Positions 46,059-55,755 of a stretch of 64,000 bases of DNA are shown one piece after another. Every line of letters begins with the position of its first letter. Position 1 is the stretch's first letter. The translations under genes were made by a program, and so were the position numbers. Origin of the DNA: Prochlorococcus sp. AG-355-O17 (lineage in GTDB: Bacteria; Cyanobacteriota; Cyanobacteriia; PCC-6307; Cyanobiaceae); assembly GCA_003280655.1 (NCBI GenBank), contig QCEK01000008.1, positions 1 through 64,000 on the forward strand, in the 5' to 3' direction. The notes beneath the pieces were generated by a model that did no database searches, was not told the origin of the DNA, and saw only the letters and a list, made by a program, of their open reading frames with translations.

Positions 46059-46116
46059 TTATTTTTCATTAATTAGAAAAATTAGCGATTCAATTAAAAA
46101 AAATTAAACTCTAATT

Positions 46117-47484
46117 TTATGCAGACTCTTTAATGATTCTTTTTGATCCTGAAGGTAGTTTAACAATCTTAGATGAGAACAAATTATCTACCATTTTTTT
46201 CGTAATTGTGAATTCTTTTACATTTTCTTCAGAAGGCAAAGTGTACATTATGTCTAGCATTAGCTCTTCAATTATTGATCTTAATGCTCTTGCACCTGTT
46301 TTTCTTTTGTATGCTTCATTTGCTATCGCTTCAACAGAATCAGGCTCAAATGATAATTCAACATTATCCATACTTAGCAAAGTTTTGAATTGCTTTACTA
46401 ATGCATCTCTTGGTTGAGTCAAAATAGATTCTAAAGTTTCTTTAGTAAGACGATCTAATACAGCACAAACTGGAATTCTTCCAATAAATTCTGGAATTAG
46501 GCCATATTTCACTAAGTCATCTAATTCTAAATTTTTCAGGGAATCTCTTGGGTCTACTATTTTTTTTGTATCAACTTTGTTTTGATCTGAATTGGTGGTA
46601 AATCCAATAGAGTGTTTACCCATACGCTTTTGAACGATATCCTCTAAACCTATAAAAGCTCCCCCACAAATAAATAGTATTTGACTCGTATCAATTTGGA
46701 TGCAGTCATGATAAGGATGCTTTCTTCCGCCTTGAGGTGGCACATTAGCAATTGTTCCTTCAAGCATTTTTAATAATGCTTGCTGTACCCCTTCACCGGA
46801 GACATCTCTAGTAATTGAAGGATTCTCGCTTTTTCTTGCAATTTTATCTATTTCATCAATATAAATAATTCCTTTTTGAGCTAGTTCTACATTCATTTCT
46901 GATTTCTGTAGAAGTCTTAAAAGTATGTTTTCAACATCCTCCCCAACATATCCAGCTTCTGTCAAAGTCGTTGCATCAACTACTGCAAAAGGAACATCTA
47001 AAAACTCTGCTAAAGTTTGCGCCAATAATGTTTTTCCACTTCCAGTAGGGCCGATGAGTAAAATATTTGATTTTTGTAATTTAGTTGCTTGTGAATCAGT
47101 TGAATTGCTATTTTTACTCTCTTCTTTGACTTTCCAAGCTAATCGCTTGTAATGATTGTATACGGCTACTGATAATATTTTTTTTGCAGATTCTTGTCCA
47201 ACAACTTGATTATCTAGAAAACTTTTTATTTCTAATGGCTTAGGAATTGAGGTTAATTCTAAAGGAACAGATTTTTTTGGATTATCAGTTGGTAATTTCT
47301 TTTTTACTTGTGGAGAGTTGTTTGTGTTCGCTTGATTATCAAGTAGTTCTTCATCGAGAATCTCATTACAAAGGTCTATGCACTCATCACAGATATAAAC
47401 CCCAGGACCTGCTATAAGCTTTCTTACTTGGTCTTGTGACTTCCCGCAAAATGAACATTTAAGATGGGCGTCGAATTTAGCCAT
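46117..47484 (-). CDS. clpX: ClpX, ATP-dependent unfoldase of the ClpXP protease
   Basis: A 455-residue AAA+ protein that unfolds substrates and feeds them to ClpP. The N-terminal zinc-binding domain has CSFCGK (near 10-15) and CDECIDLC (near 33-40). Walker A is [11 protein letters not shown] (near 146-156), Walker B is [12 protein letters not shown], and the pore loop [11 protein letters not shown] (near 179-189) and C-terminal [22 protein letters not shown] (sensor 2) are intact. ClpP-binding IGF tripeptide is present in KHSIGFTTN. Start ATG 47484, 105 bases downstream of clpP, which follows tig; the tig-clpP-clpX order is widespread in bacteria. Confidence 0.98.
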   Translation of the reverse strand: MAKFDAHLKCSFCGKSQDQVRKLIAGPGVYICDECIDLCNEILDEELLDNQANTNNSPQVKKKLPTDNPKKSVPLELTSIPKPLEIKSFLDNQVVGQESAKKILSVAVYNHYKRLAWKVKEESKNSNSTDSQATKLQKSNILLIGPTGSGKTLLAQTLAEFLDVPFAVVDATTLTEAGYVGEDVENILLRLLQKSEMNVELAQKGIIYIDEIDKIARKSENPSITRDVSGEGVQQALLKMLEGTIANVPPQGGRKHPYHDCIQIDTSQILFICGGAFIGLEDIVQKRMGKHSIGFTTNSDQNKVDTKKIVDPRDSLKNLELDDLVKYGLIPEFIGRIPVCAVLDRLTKETLESILTQPRDALVKQFKTLLSMDNVELSFEPDSVEAIANEAYKRKTGARALRSIIEELMLDIMYTLPSEENVKEFTITKKMVDNLFSSKIVKLPSGSKRIIKESA

Positions 47485-47589
47485 CGATTATAAGTTTTTA
47501 AAGTGAAAGGTGTTAAATATTCCCTATTCACTAGGATTGCTCATAAATATCGATTCGTCATCATATTCTTAAAAAATCAGAACCCCTTG

Positions 47590-48234
47590 TCACTTTTTGA
47601 TAACTTTATCAATTAGTCCATATTCGACTGCTTCTGAGGGGGATAAAAAGTAATCTCTTTCTGTATCTTCATTAATTTTTTCTAAAGGTTGACCAGTATG
47701 TTCAGCTAAAAGTGAATTTAATGTTTTCTTGAGAAAAAGTATTTCTTTAGCTTGTATTTCAATCTCTACTGCTTGACCTTGTGCACCTCCAAGAGGCTGA
47801 TGAATCATAATCCTAGAATTTGGTAAAGCCAATCTTTTCCCCTTTGCTCCTCCAGAAAGTAGGAATGCCCCCATACTTGCAGCTACTCCAAAGCATATTG
47901 TTACTACATCAGGGGATATTTGTTGCATAGTATCGTATATGGCCATTCCTGCAGTTACTGAGCCTCCAGGAGAATTGATATATATTTGTATGTCTTTTTC
48001 GGGATCTTCCGCTTCAAGAAATAATAATTGCGCAACAAGTGAATCGGATACTTGATCATTAATTCCAGTACCTAAAAAAATTATTCTCTCCCTCAATAGT
48101 CTTGAATAAATATCAAAAGCTCTTTCTCCTCTACCTGATTGTTCTATAACAGTAGGAACAGCAGCAATGGTTTTATTGTTACTTTCGTAAGAACTTATTG
48201 AGCTTTGGATTAAATGTTTTTTTTCTGAGTTCAC
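47590..48234 (-). CDS. clpP: ATP-dependent Clp protease proteolytic subunit
   Basis: A 214-residue serine peptidase subunit. [14 protein letters not shown] contains the nucleophile serine (near residue 117 region), and [24 protein letters not shown] contains the catalytic histidine; the aspartate lies in the following [21 protein letters not shown] block. It is linked to clpX downstream and tig upstream on the same strand, so it is likely the partner of ClpX (often called ClpP2 in cyanobacteria, which have several paralogues). The start is GTG 48234; the N-terminal 25 residues are polar and variable, and there is no ATG before the conserved [19 protein letters not shown] region. Confidence 0.96.
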   Translation of the reverse strand: MNSEKKHLIQSSISSYESNNKTIAAVPTVIEQSGRGERAFDIYSRLLRERIIFLGTGINDQVSDSLVAQLLFLEAEDPEKDIQIYINSPGGSVTAGMAIYDTMQQISPDVVTICFGVAASMGAFLLSGGAKGKRLALPNSRIMIHQPLGGAQGQAVEIEIQAKEILFLKKTLNSLLAEHTGQPLEKINEDTERDYFLSPSEAVEYGLIDKVIKK

Positions 48235-48298
48235 AAATTGATTTCGTCTTATAAATAATTTAAGGGGTTTTTGTCTAATTAGTAAGAAATTTCATAAA

Positions 48299-49732
48299 TT
48301 ATTTTTTTTCTTTTTTATTTTGAGTTTTTGTAGTTTTTGTAGTTTTTGTAGTTTTTGACGCAGTTTTTGTGGCTTTTGTTGTTTTTGAGGTTTTTGTAGC
48401 TTTAGAAGTTTTTGTAGTTTTTTCTTTTACTTCAGAATTTTCTTCAAGCCAAATGATTAATTTTTCTTTGAGTAAATCGTTAGTTATTACTTCTGTTAGT
48501 TTTTTAATATCTATTTGTTTTGAAGATTGAGAGATTGCATCTTCATAATCTTTCATTTTTGAATCAATTTCATCTTGCTCAACTTTTATGTTTTCAGTTT
48601 CAGCTAATGCTTTTAAAGCTAAATTTCTTTGAACATTTTTTTCAGCTTGAGGCCTTGTGGACTCTGCTAATGACTTAACTAATTCCGGAGTGAAAGTAGA
48701 TTTAACATCAAGACCTTGTTGAGCGAATCTTTGAGCGGTTTGTTCAATATTATTCCTCACTTCTATATCAATCATAGATTTTGGAATTTCAGCAACCAAT
48801 TCGTTTGTTAAGGCATCTAATAAAGCTTCAATTTTGATATCTTTTTGAGTTTTTTCAAAATTGTCTTTAAGTTGCTTTTCAATATCTTTCTTTAACTCTT
48901 TTAATGATTCTTTGTTGCCAGACTGTTTTGCAAAAGCGTCATTAAGTTCAGGCAATTCTTTTTCCTTAAGATCCTTAAGAGTTACTTCAAAAATTGCTTC
49001 TTTGCCTCTTGAATCCTCATGAGAATAATCATCAGGAAATTTAAGGTTAAGTGTTTTAGTATCACCAATTTTCATCTTTACGATTCCCTCAACGAAACCG
49101 GGAATCATTTTGTTCTTTTCTAACTCAAGATCCATTGATTCACTTGTTCCACCATCAATCTCTTTACCAGAATCTTTATATCTTCCTTTGAAACTAACTA
49201 CAGCAATATCTCCTAATTTTGCTGCTCTATTGGTAACTGGAATAATGTTTGCAAACTGATTTCTAGATTTTTCTAGCGCTTCATCTATTGACTTTGGATC
49301 AAACTTTGTTTTTGATATTTCAACACTTAGTCCTTTGGATTTTTTAAGTTTTAATTCTGGAGCAACATCAGTTTGAAGAGTAACCTTAAGTGATTTTTCA
49401 GGACTAAACTTTGCAAGCAAAGATTCAAATCCATTAACCAATTCTGGCTCACTTAGTGGCTCTATAGATTTTATTTTTAACGCTTCTTGCCATGATTTAT
49501 CAATAATTTTTTCCAGAGCAGAAGCATGTAATTGTGTGATGCCAATTCTTTGGATTAAGACTTGTTTAGGAATCTTACCAAGTCTAAATCCCGGAATTTT
49601 AGCCGAACGACTGATAGAACTGATTGTTTCATTTACACACGTTTTGCATGTCTCAGATGGTATTTCTAATTCGAATGAAATTCTACTTTGAGGCAGAGGA
49701 GTTGTTTTGACTATTAGTGCATCTTTAGCCAT
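48299..49732 (-). CDS. tig: Trigger factor, with Lys/Thr-rich C-terminal extension
   Basis: Ribosome-associated chaperone and peptidyl-prolyl isomerase. The 477-residue protein has the ribosome-binding N-domain with PGFRLGKIPKQVLIQRIG (near 46-63; the GFRxGxxP signature), the FKBP domain (about 165-245, with GDIAVVSFKGRY and FPDDYSHEDSRGKEAIFEVTLK), and the C-terminal helical domain. The last about 40 residues are an unusual Lys/Thr repeat tail encoded by tandem short repeats. Start ATG 49732. It is the first gene before clpP and clpX, and diverges from asd across 125 bases containing a perfect inverted repeat. Confidence 0.96.
   Translation of the reverse strand: MAKDALIVKTTPLPQSRISFELEIPSETCKTCVNETISSISRSAKIPGFRLGKIPKQVLIQRIGITQLHASALEKIIDKSWQEALKIKSIEPLSEPELVNGFESLLAKFSPEKSLKVTLQTDVAPELKLKKSKGLSVEISKTKFDPKSIDEALEKSRNQFANIIPVTNRAAKLGDIAVVSFKGRYKDSGKEIDGGTSESMDLELEKNKMIPGFVEGIVKMKIGDTKTLNLKFPDDYSHEDSRGKEAIFEVTLKDLKEKELPELNDAFAKQSGNKESLKELKKDIEKQLKDNFEKTQKDIKIEALLDALTNELVAEIPKSMIDIEVRNNIEQTAQRFAQQGLDVKSTFTPELVKSLAESTRPQAEKNVQRNLALKALAETENIKVEQDEIDSKMKDYEDAISQSSKQIDIKKLTEVITNDLLKEKLIIWLEENSEVKEKTTKTSKATKTSKTTKATKTASKTTKTTKTTKTQNKKEKK
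48302..48424 (-). repeat. Short tandem repeats encoding the trigger-factor tail
   Basis: On the plus strand the stretch around 48323-48420 is built from TTTTTGTAG and variants (GGC, TTG, GAG in place of TAG), about ten units of nine bases. Read on the minus strand they give KTT, KAT and KTS tripeptide repeats in frame. Confidence 0.75.
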
Positions 49733-49772
49733 GTTTTTCTAAGTTATTACTTTGAACCGAATCTTAATTATT

Positions 49773-49785
49773 TCACATTATGTGA
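49773..49785. promoter_or_regulatory. Perfect 13-base inverted repeat between tig and asd
   Basis: TCACAT-T-ATGTGA at 49773-49785 is a perfect dyad located 41 bases upstream of the tig ATG and 73 bases from the asd GTG. Such a short, symmetrical element in a divergent promoter gap suits a dimeric repressor or activator. No identity is assigned. Confidence 0.35.
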
Positions 49786-49857
49786 TTTCCTTGAAAGTTA
49801 ATTTTTTGATAAAGTAAAAAAAAATAGTCAATCTATTTATAAAAATCATTTTAAAGT

Positions 49858-50889
49858 GTGAGACAATCTCCTTATTTGCCTAATAGGCCATTAAAAGTTG
49901 CTGTTTTAGGTTCTTCAGGTGCTGTGGGATCTGAATTGCTAAAAATTCTTGAACAACGTGATTTCCCAATATCAGAATTGGTCTTGCTTTCATCAGAGCG
50001 GTCAGAAGGAAAAAAAATTATTTGGAAAGGTGAAGAACTAGTTACAAAAAAAACAACTAAGGAAGAATTTAAGAATCTTGATCTAGTTTTGGCTTCAGCT
50101 GGCGGAAGTATTTCAAAAAAGTGGTTATCTACCATTATTGATCAAAATGCTTTACTGATAGATAATTCAAGTGCTTTCAGATTAGATAAGAACGTCCCTC
50201 TTATAGTCCCTGAAGTTAATGCTAGTGACGTACTTAATCATGATGGGGTAATAGCCAATCCAAACTGCACTACCATTTTGTTGACATTAGTTTTAGCTCC
50301 TTTAAACAAACTTTCTACTATTCAAAGAGTTATTGTCTCAACATATCAATCTGTCAGTGGTGCAGGCCAACTGGCGATGGAGGAACTAAAACTTTTAACT
50401 GAACAATATCTTCAAGGAAATCCTCAAAAAAGTGAAGTTTTGCCATACTCCCTTGCTTTTAATTTGTTTTTACATAATTCCCCTATGCTTTCAAATAATT
50501 ACTGCGAAGAAGAGATGAAAATGGTTAATGAGACAAGGAAAATATTAAATATTGCTGATTTAAAGCTCTCTGCTACATGTGTTCGAGTCCCAGTTCTGAG
50601 AGCACATTCTGAATCGATCAATATTGAATTTGCCGATGTAGTTGAGCCTAAAGATGCTCTTGAAGAATTAAAAAAATCTCCTGGAATTGAAATTATTGAG
50701 GATTACAAAAATAATAGATTTCCTATGCCAAATGACGTTATGGGAAGGGATAATGTTGCTGTTGGCAGGCTAAGAACTGATATAAGTCATCCTCATGGAT
50801 TAGAATTATGGTTATGTGGAGATCAAATAAGAAAAGGAGCAGCACTGAATGCTGTTCAAATAGCTGAGTTATTAATTCCAAAAAAATGA
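49858..50889 (+). CDS. asd: Aspartate-semialdehyde dehydrogenase
   Basis: Reduces aspartyl phosphate to aspartate semialdehyde with NADPH, after LysC. The 343-residue protein shows [24 protein letters not shown] (near 15-38), [22 protein letters not shown] (near 101-122), the catalytic cysteine in NPNCTTI (near 135-141), and the substrate [16 protein letters not shown] (near 243-258; histidine in the usual place). The start is GTG 49858; no ATG lies upstream in frame. It overlaps dapA by four bases (ATGA). lysC, the preceding step, is at 57803. Confidence 0.97.
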   Translation: MRQSPYLPNRPLKVAVLGSSGAVGSELLKILEQRDFPISELVLLSSERSEGKKIIWKGEELVTKKTTKEEFKNLDLVLASAGGSISKKWLSTIIDQNALLIDNSSAFRLDKNVPLIVPEVNASDVLNHDGVIANPNCTTILLTLVLAPLNKLSTIQRVIVSTYQSVSGAGQLAMEELKLLTEQYLQGNPQKSEVLPYSLAFNLFLHNSPMLSNNYCEEEMKMVNETRKILNIADLKLSATCVRVPVLRAHSESINIEFADVVEPKDALEELKKSPGIEIIEDYKNNRFPMPNDVMGRDNVAVGRLRTDISHPHGLELWLCGDQIRKGAALNAVQIAELLIPKK

Positions 50890-51788
50890 TTACAGACAAA
50901 ACTGAGTGTAATAGTCCATTATTTGGAAGAATATTGACTGCAATGGTTACTCCATTTACTGAGAATGGAGATGTAGATTATGAACTAGCTATAAAACTTT
51001 CAAATTATCTTTTTGAGAACGGTTCCGATGGAATTGTGTTGTGCGGTACTACTGGAGAATCTCCGACTCTTTCATGGGCGGAGCAGCATGATTTATTTAT
51101 TGCGGTAAAAGGATCTTTGGATGCAAGCTGTAAAGTAATAGTTGGCACTGGTAGCAATTGTACAAGCGAAGCTGTGGAAGCTACAAAAAAAGCTTACGAC
51201 TCTGGTGCCGACGGTGCTTTGGTCGTTGTTCCTTATTACAATAAGCCGCCTCAAGAAGGTCTTTATAAACATTTCAGTTCTATTGCTAAATCTGCAAAGG
51301 ATTTGCCTCTTATGCTCTACAACATTCCTGGCAGGACTGGATGCAATTTATTACCTGATACTGTGAAGAAACTTATGGATTTCTCAAATATTCTCAGTAT
51401 TAAAGCTGCAAGCGGTAGAATAGAAGAAATAACAGAATTAAGAGCTATTTGTGGCTCCGAACTCTCTGTATATAGTGGCGACGATTCATTGTTGCTTCCA
51501 ATGTTATCGGTAGGTGCTGTAGGAGTAGTAAGTGTTGCAAGTCATTTAGTTGGATTGCAATTGAAAGAGATGATTCATTCTTTTCAAAGTGGAAAGGTTT
51601 CCAATGCTCTTGCTATTCATGAAAAACTTCAGCCTCTTTTCAAAGCACTCTTTATGACTACTAATCCAATCCCAATTAAAGCTGCTTTGGAGCTCTCGGG
51701 ATGGGATGTCGGTAATCCTAGAAGTCCTTTGTCACCTTTAAACAATGACATGAAAAAGCAACTATCTTTTATCCTGAATTCCTTATAA
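50886..51788 (+). CDS. dapA: 4-hydroxy-tetrahydrodipicolinate synthase
   Basis: Condenses pyruvate and aspartate semialdehyde, first committed step to lysine and diaminopimelate. The 300-residue protein has [22 protein letters not shown] (near 14-35), [16 protein letters not shown] (near 48-63), [14 protein letters not shown] (near 116-129), [11 protein letters not shown] (near 143-153) and the Schiff-base lysine in ILSIKAASG (near 168-176). It starts with ATG 50886, overlapping the asd stop. The next gene, rnj, is 80 bases on and may be in the same transcript; asd and dapA clearly are. Confidence 0.97.
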   Translation: MITDKTECNSPLFGRILTAMVTPFTENGDVDYELAIKLSNYLFENGSDGIVLCGTTGESPTLSWAEQHDLFIAVKGSLDASCKVIVGTGSNCTSEAVEATKKAYDSGADGALVVVPYYNKPPQEGLYKHFSSIAKSAKDLPLMLYNIPGRTGCNLLPDTVKKLMDFSNILSIKAASGRIEEITELRAICGSELSVYSGDDSLLLPMLSVGAVGVVSVASHLVGLQLKEMIHSFQSGKVSNALAIHEKLQPLFKALFMTTNPIPIKAALELSGWDVGNPRSPLSPLNNDMKKQLSFILNSL

Positions 51789-51868
51789 TAGGGATTATAT
51801 TTAACTTGATAATTAAATTTAAATAAACCTTATTTGATTACAAGCAGGCCTTCATAAATTTCAAAATT

Positions 51869-53857
51869 ATGCAATCAAGTACAAATTCAACTGTAAATAG
51901 ATCTACTCATGATTCATCTAGATCTAAAAGTAATACTCCAGCTCTACGAGTAATTCCTCTTGGAGGATTACATGAAATAGGAAAAAACACTTGCGTTTTT
52001 GAATATGGTGATGAATTAATGCTTGTTGATGCTGGCCTAGCTTTCCCATCTGATGGTATGCATGGCGTAAACGTTGTTATGCCTGATACAACTTTTTTAA
52101 AAGAAAATCAAAGAAGAATAAAAGGAATGATTGTCACTCACGGGCATGAAGATCACATTGGAGGTATTTCTCATCATCTAAAGCATTTTAATATTCCCAT
52201 TATTTATGGCCCAAGACTGGCAATGTCAATGCTTAGAGGAAAAATGGAGGAAGCAGGGGTATCTGATAGAACAACTATACAGACAGTAAATCCAAGAGAT
52301 GTTGTAAAAGTAGGACAACATTTTTCTGTTGAATTTATTCGAAATACCCATTCTATTTGCGATAGCTTTTCTTTAGCAGTTACAACACCTGTTGGCACAA
52401 TTATTTTCACGGGAGATTTTAAGTTTGATCATATGCCAGTAGATGGAGAGCAATTTGATATTGAAAGAATGGTGCATTACGGAGAGAAGGGTGTTTTATG
52501 CATGTTCAGTGATTCTACTAATGCCGAAGTTCCAGGTTTTTGTCCTTCTGAGAAGACTATCTATCCCTCTTTAGAAAAACATATTGCAGAGGCAAAAGAA
52601 CGAGTTATCCTTACTACTTTTGCTAGTTCTGTGCATAGAGTGACCATGATCTTAGAATTGGCCATGAAACATGGAAGAAAGGTCGGTTTGTTAGGTAGAT
52701 CGATGATAAATGTTATTGCTAAGGCAAGAGATATTGGTTATATGAAATGCCCAGATGATTTGTTCGTTCCTATCAAGCAAATTAGAGATTTGCCAGATAG
52801 GGAGACCTTATTATTGATGACGGGTAGTCAAGGAGAACCCCTAGCAGCGTTAAGCAGAATCTCTCGTGGTGAACATCAGCATGTTCGTCTCAAGACTACT
52901 GATACTGTAATATTTTCAGCCAGCCCAATTCCTGGTAATACTATTTCTGTTGTTAATACAATAGATAGATTAATGAAACTCGGAGCAAAGGTTGTTTATG
53001 GAAAGGGTGAGAATATTCATGTTTCTGGCCATGGTTTTCAAGAAGACCAAAAGTTAATGTTGGCACTCGCAAAACCTAAGTTTTTTGTTCCTGTTCATGG
53101 AGAACATAGAATGCTTGTTTGTCATGGGAAGAGTGCACAAACTATGGGGGTGCCAAAGGACAATATCTTAATTATTGAAAATGGAGATGTAGTTGAGTTA
53201 ACACCTAATTCTATTCAAAAGGGTGATCCTGTAAAAGCTGGTGTTGAACTACTTGATAACTCACGAAATGGGATAGTAGATGCTCGAGTATTAAAGGAAA
53301 GGCAGCAATTAGCTGGGGATGGTGTCGTAACTGTTTTAGCTCCTATTAGTACAGATGGGAAGATGGTTGCGCCTCCCAGAGTTAATTTAAGAGGAGTTGT
53401 TACTACTGCAGAGCCAAGAAAAATGTCTATGTGGACAGAACGAGAAATAAGCTGGGTCTTAGAAAATAGATGGAAACAATTATCCAGACAAACTGGGCCA
53501 AATAATTTTGAGGTAGATTGGATTGGTGTACAAAGAGAAATTGAAAATGGTTTATCAAGAAGAATGAGAAGAGAATTACAAGTTGAACCACTTATTTTGT
53601 GTTTAGTTCAACCTGCTCCAAGTGGAACTCGTGCTTATATTCCAAAGATTACCGAAGAGCAAAATTTCTCCAATAGAAATAGAAATAATAATAATTTCCA
53701 TAAGAAATCAAACAATAATAATCATCCTAATAGTTCAAATAACCCACAAAATACCCAAAAAAGTCCAAAAGTATCACAGAATCCATCAGCTGAGACTGCT
53801 ACAGAAGATTCATTTGAAGGTAGAACAAGAAGAAGAAGATCTGCTGTAACATCTTAA
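51869..53857 (+). CDS. rnj: Ribonuclease J
   Basis: A metallo-beta-lactamase/beta-CASP ribonuclease with 5'-exo and endonuclease activity. The 662-residue protein has LRVIPLGGLHEIGKNTCVFEYGDELMLVDAGLAFP-type sequence (near 26-60), the zinc motif THGHEDHIGG (HGHEDH at 91-96), FTGDFKFDH (near 183-191), the beta-CASP ERVILTTFASSVHR (near 244-257), MTGSQGEPL, and VPVHGEHRML (near 409-418). After the C-terminal domain comes a tail of about 60 residues rich in Asn, Ser, Pro and ending in RTRRRRSAVTS; Asn-run sequence makes it low complexity. Start ATG 51869. The stop overlaps the convergent tilS end. Confidence 0.96.
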   Translation: MQSSTNSTVNRSTHDSSRSKSNTPALRVIPLGGLHEIGKNTCVFEYGDELMLVDAGLAFPSDGMHGVNVVMPDTTFLKENQRRIKGMIVTHGHEDHIGGISHHLKHFNIPIIYGPRLAMSMLRGKMEEAGVSDRTTIQTVNPRDVVKVGQHFSVEFIRNTHSICDSFSLAVTTPVGTIIFTGDFKFDHMPVDGEQFDIERMVHYGEKGVLCMFSDSTNAEVPGFCPSEKTIYPSLEKHIAEAKERVILTTFASSVHRVTMILELAMKHGRKVGLLGRSMINVIAKARDIGYMKCPDDLFVPIKQIRDLPDRETLLLMTGSQGEPLAALSRISRGEHQHVRLKTTDTVIFSASPIPGNTISVVNTIDRLMKLGAKVVYGKGENIHVSGHGFQEDQKLMLALAKPKFFVPVHGEHRMLVCHGKSAQTMGVPKDNILIIENGDVVELTPNSIQKGDPVKAGVELLDNSRNGIVDARVLKERQQLAGDGVVTVLAPISTDGKMVAPPRVNLRGVVTTAEPRKMSMWTEREISWVLENRWKQLSRQTGPNNFEVDWIGVQREIENGLSRRMRRELQVEPLILCLVQPAPSGTRAYIPKITEEQNFSNRNRNNNNFHKKSNNNNHPNSSNNPQNTQKSPKVSQNPSAETATEDSFEGRTRRRRSAVTS

Positions 53858-54864
53858 CTTTTTTCAAAATTTATATAGTTTTTATCCCAAACAATTTTTA
53901 AAAACTCTTGTAGATTAATTTGACCTTTATTTTTTTCATAAATTGAAGTTGCTAATTTTGTCAGATTTTTAGAACTACATTGCTTTGGAGATATTTCTTT
54001 TAAAAATCTATTTAAAATTGTGCACCTCGCTTCAATACACATACCATTTAGGAGATTCCTATCGATACCTTTAACATCTTTACAATAAAAATACGCTAGT
54101 TCACTTAGATCATTACGTTCATTATTGTATTTGCTCATTTTTTGGGAAAAATTATTTATCCTTTCAGAACAACCAGGATAGATGACTTCTAAGGTAGGAA
54201 TAATTTTTTTTCTTACTAAATTTCTTTTTAATTTAAGATCTGAATTTGTAGGATCTTCCCAGACAGGAATCTTCATTTCATTGCAAAATTGTTTTGTATC
54301 TTCCCTACTGAAAATTAATATTGGTCTTATTAAATAAATTTGATTTTCTATTAATCTTTTACTCTCAATATTACTCAGACCTGCAAAATTGCTTCCTCTA
54401 GATAAATTGAGGATAAATGTTTCTGCATTATCACTACTCGTGTGACCAGTTAGCAAATAAATATTATGTTTTTCCTGGTTTGTACTTAATAAAGTTTTGG
54501 CTCTTTCACATAATTTTTTATATCTCCATTCTCGTGCTTTTTCTTCTGAAGAAATACCTTCTTTATTTGCTTGATCAAAGGAGAATGAAATATTTTTATC
54601 TTCGCAATAATCTTTTAATTCAAGAGCATATAGTGATGATTTTTCGTGCCACTGATGATCACCATGCCAAACACTAATAGACCAATTATGTAGTTTTTTT
54701 AGGTCATTAATTAGGGTTAATAAGGCCATTGAGTCTTGACCCCCCGAAACACTTATTAAAATATTTGATCCTTTGGGAATTAATATTTTTTTGGCAAGAA
54801 TCTCCTTATGAAGCTGATGATGCCATGATGACCAATTTTTCTGACTTAATTTTTTATCAGTCAT
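53854..54864 (-). CDS. tilS: tRNA(Ile)-lysidine synthase
   Basis: ATP-dependent lysidine formation at C34 of tRNA-Ile(CAU), which changes its decoding from AUG to AUA. The 336-residue protein has the PP-loop ILISVSGGQDSMALL (SGGxDS), VWHGDHQWHEKSS, LLTGHTSSDNAETFILNLSRGSNFAGLSNI (near 145-175) and PVWEDPTNSD-like ILVWEDPTNSDLKL. I take ATG 54864 as start; the frame is open 50 codons further, but this overlaps the divergent DUF561 gene and lies outside the family's N-terminus. Its 3' stop shares bases with the rnj stop. Essential in most bacteria. Confidence 0.95.
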   Translation of the reverse strand: MTDKKLSQKNWSSWHHQLHKEILAKKILIPKGSNILISVSGGQDSMALLTLINDLKKLHNWSISVWHGDHQWHEKSSLYALELKDYCEDKNISFSFDQANKEGISSEEKAREWRYKKLCERAKTLLSTNQEKHNIYLLTGHTSSDNAETFILNLSRGSNFAGLSNIESKRLIENQIYLIRPILIFSREDTKQFCNEMKIPVWEDPTNSDLKLKRNLVRKKIIPTLEVIYPGCSERINNFSQKMSKYNNERNDLSELAYFYCKDVKGIDRNLLNGMCIEARCTILNRFLKEISPKQCSSKNLTKLATSIYEKNKGQINLQEFLKIVWDKNYINFEKS

Positions 54865-54949
54865 TTTGTGTTGCTCAGATAATATTTTTTTAAAAATGCA
54901 CTGTTTTACTAAAACAATGTCACAATCGGGTAATAAATTCATTAAGTCA

Positions 54950-55726
54950 ATGAGTCTGATTAATCTTTTGCCACAAAAAATCAACGAAGAGTTAAGAAGC
55001 AAATCCTTACTCAAAGTTATTTCAGGATTGAATAATTTCGATGTTCAGTCTGTGAAAATAATTGTTGAGGCTGCTTCATTAGGAGGAGCAGATCTTGTCG
55101 ATATTGCTTGTAAACCTGAACTCGTTGATTTAGCACTTAAGAATTCAACACTACCAGTTTGTGTTAGTTCAGTAGTGCCTCGCTCTTTTCAAGATTGTGT
55201 AAAAGCAGGAGCATCATTAATTGAGATAGGAAATTACGATACTTTTTATGAAAAAGGAATTAATTTTTCAGATAAAAAAGTTTTAAACATTACAAAAGAG
55301 ACGAGGGATTTATTGCCTAATTTTCCTTTATCAGTAACTGTTCCTCATACTATGCCTATTGATAAACAAGTTGATCTTGCTGTAAAGCTAGTGGAAGAAG
55401 GCGTTGACATTATTCAAACAGAAGGTGGCACTAGTTCTACTCCTTACTCTCCAGGAATTCAAGGTTTTTTTGAAAAATCAGTACCAACTCTTGCATCTAC
55501 CTATGCTATTCATCAAGAATTTAAGAAACAATCTCTGAATATACCAATCATGAGTGCCTCTGGATTAAGTCAAGTAACTTGTCCACTAGCAATATCCTCT
55601 GGAGCCTCAGCAGTTGGCGTTGGATCTGTAGTTAATAAATTAGATGATTTAATATCAATGATTGCGGTTGTTAGGGGCTTAAAAGAATCTTTGAAAAATT
55701 CAATAATTGGAGAAAAAATTTCTTAG
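54950..55726 (+). CDS. DUF561 family protein, TIM-barrel-like
   Basis: A 258-residue soluble protein of the DUF561 family, found across cyanobacteria and plants. The pattern LKVISGLNNFDVQSVKIIVEAASLGGADLVDIAC (near 22-55), VCVSSVVPRSFQDCVKAGASLIEIGNYD (near 70-97), VTVPHTMPIDKQVDLAVKLVEEGVDIIQTEGGTS and MSASGLS...ISSGASAVGVGSVVNKL resembles the aldolase-type barrel of thiazole/HisA-like enzymes, but no reaction is established. Start ATG 54950 leaves an 85-base divergent gap from tilS; ATG 54917 or 54896 would intrude on that space. uvrB follows after 29 bases, so both may be co-transcribed. Confidence 0.85.
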   Translation: MSLINLLPQKINEELRSKSLLKVISGLNNFDVQSVKIIVEAASLGGADLVDIACKPELVDLALKNSTLPVCVSSVVPRSFQDCVKAGASLIEIGNYDTFYEKGINFSDKKVLNITKETRDLLPNFPLSVTVPHTMPIDKQVDLAVKLVEEGVDIIQTEGGTSSTPYSPGIQGFFEKSVPTLASTYAIHQEFKKQSLNIPIMSASGLSQVTCPLAISSGASAVGVGSVVNKLDDLISMIAVVRGLKESLKNSIIGEKIS

Positions 55727-55755
55727 TATAGCAACATCCTTTAGTTACTAGCTTG

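Noticed and set aside
48323-48420. Tandem repeat as a CRISPR-like or regulatory element
   Set aside because: Units are nine bases long, continuous, and in frame with trigger factor, so they simply encode the Lys/Thr tail.
53622-53849. Open frame in +1 of the RNase J tail, rich in Ile
   Set aside because: It arises from the A/T-biased Asn-rich repeat; rnj itself is clearly coding there and the frame has no start context or domain.
54866-54949. N-terminal extension of DUF561 and of tilS across their divergent gap
   Set aside because: The extended starts of the two divergent genes would overlap by over 100 bases and lie outside family N-termini; ATG 54950 and ATG 54864 fit better.
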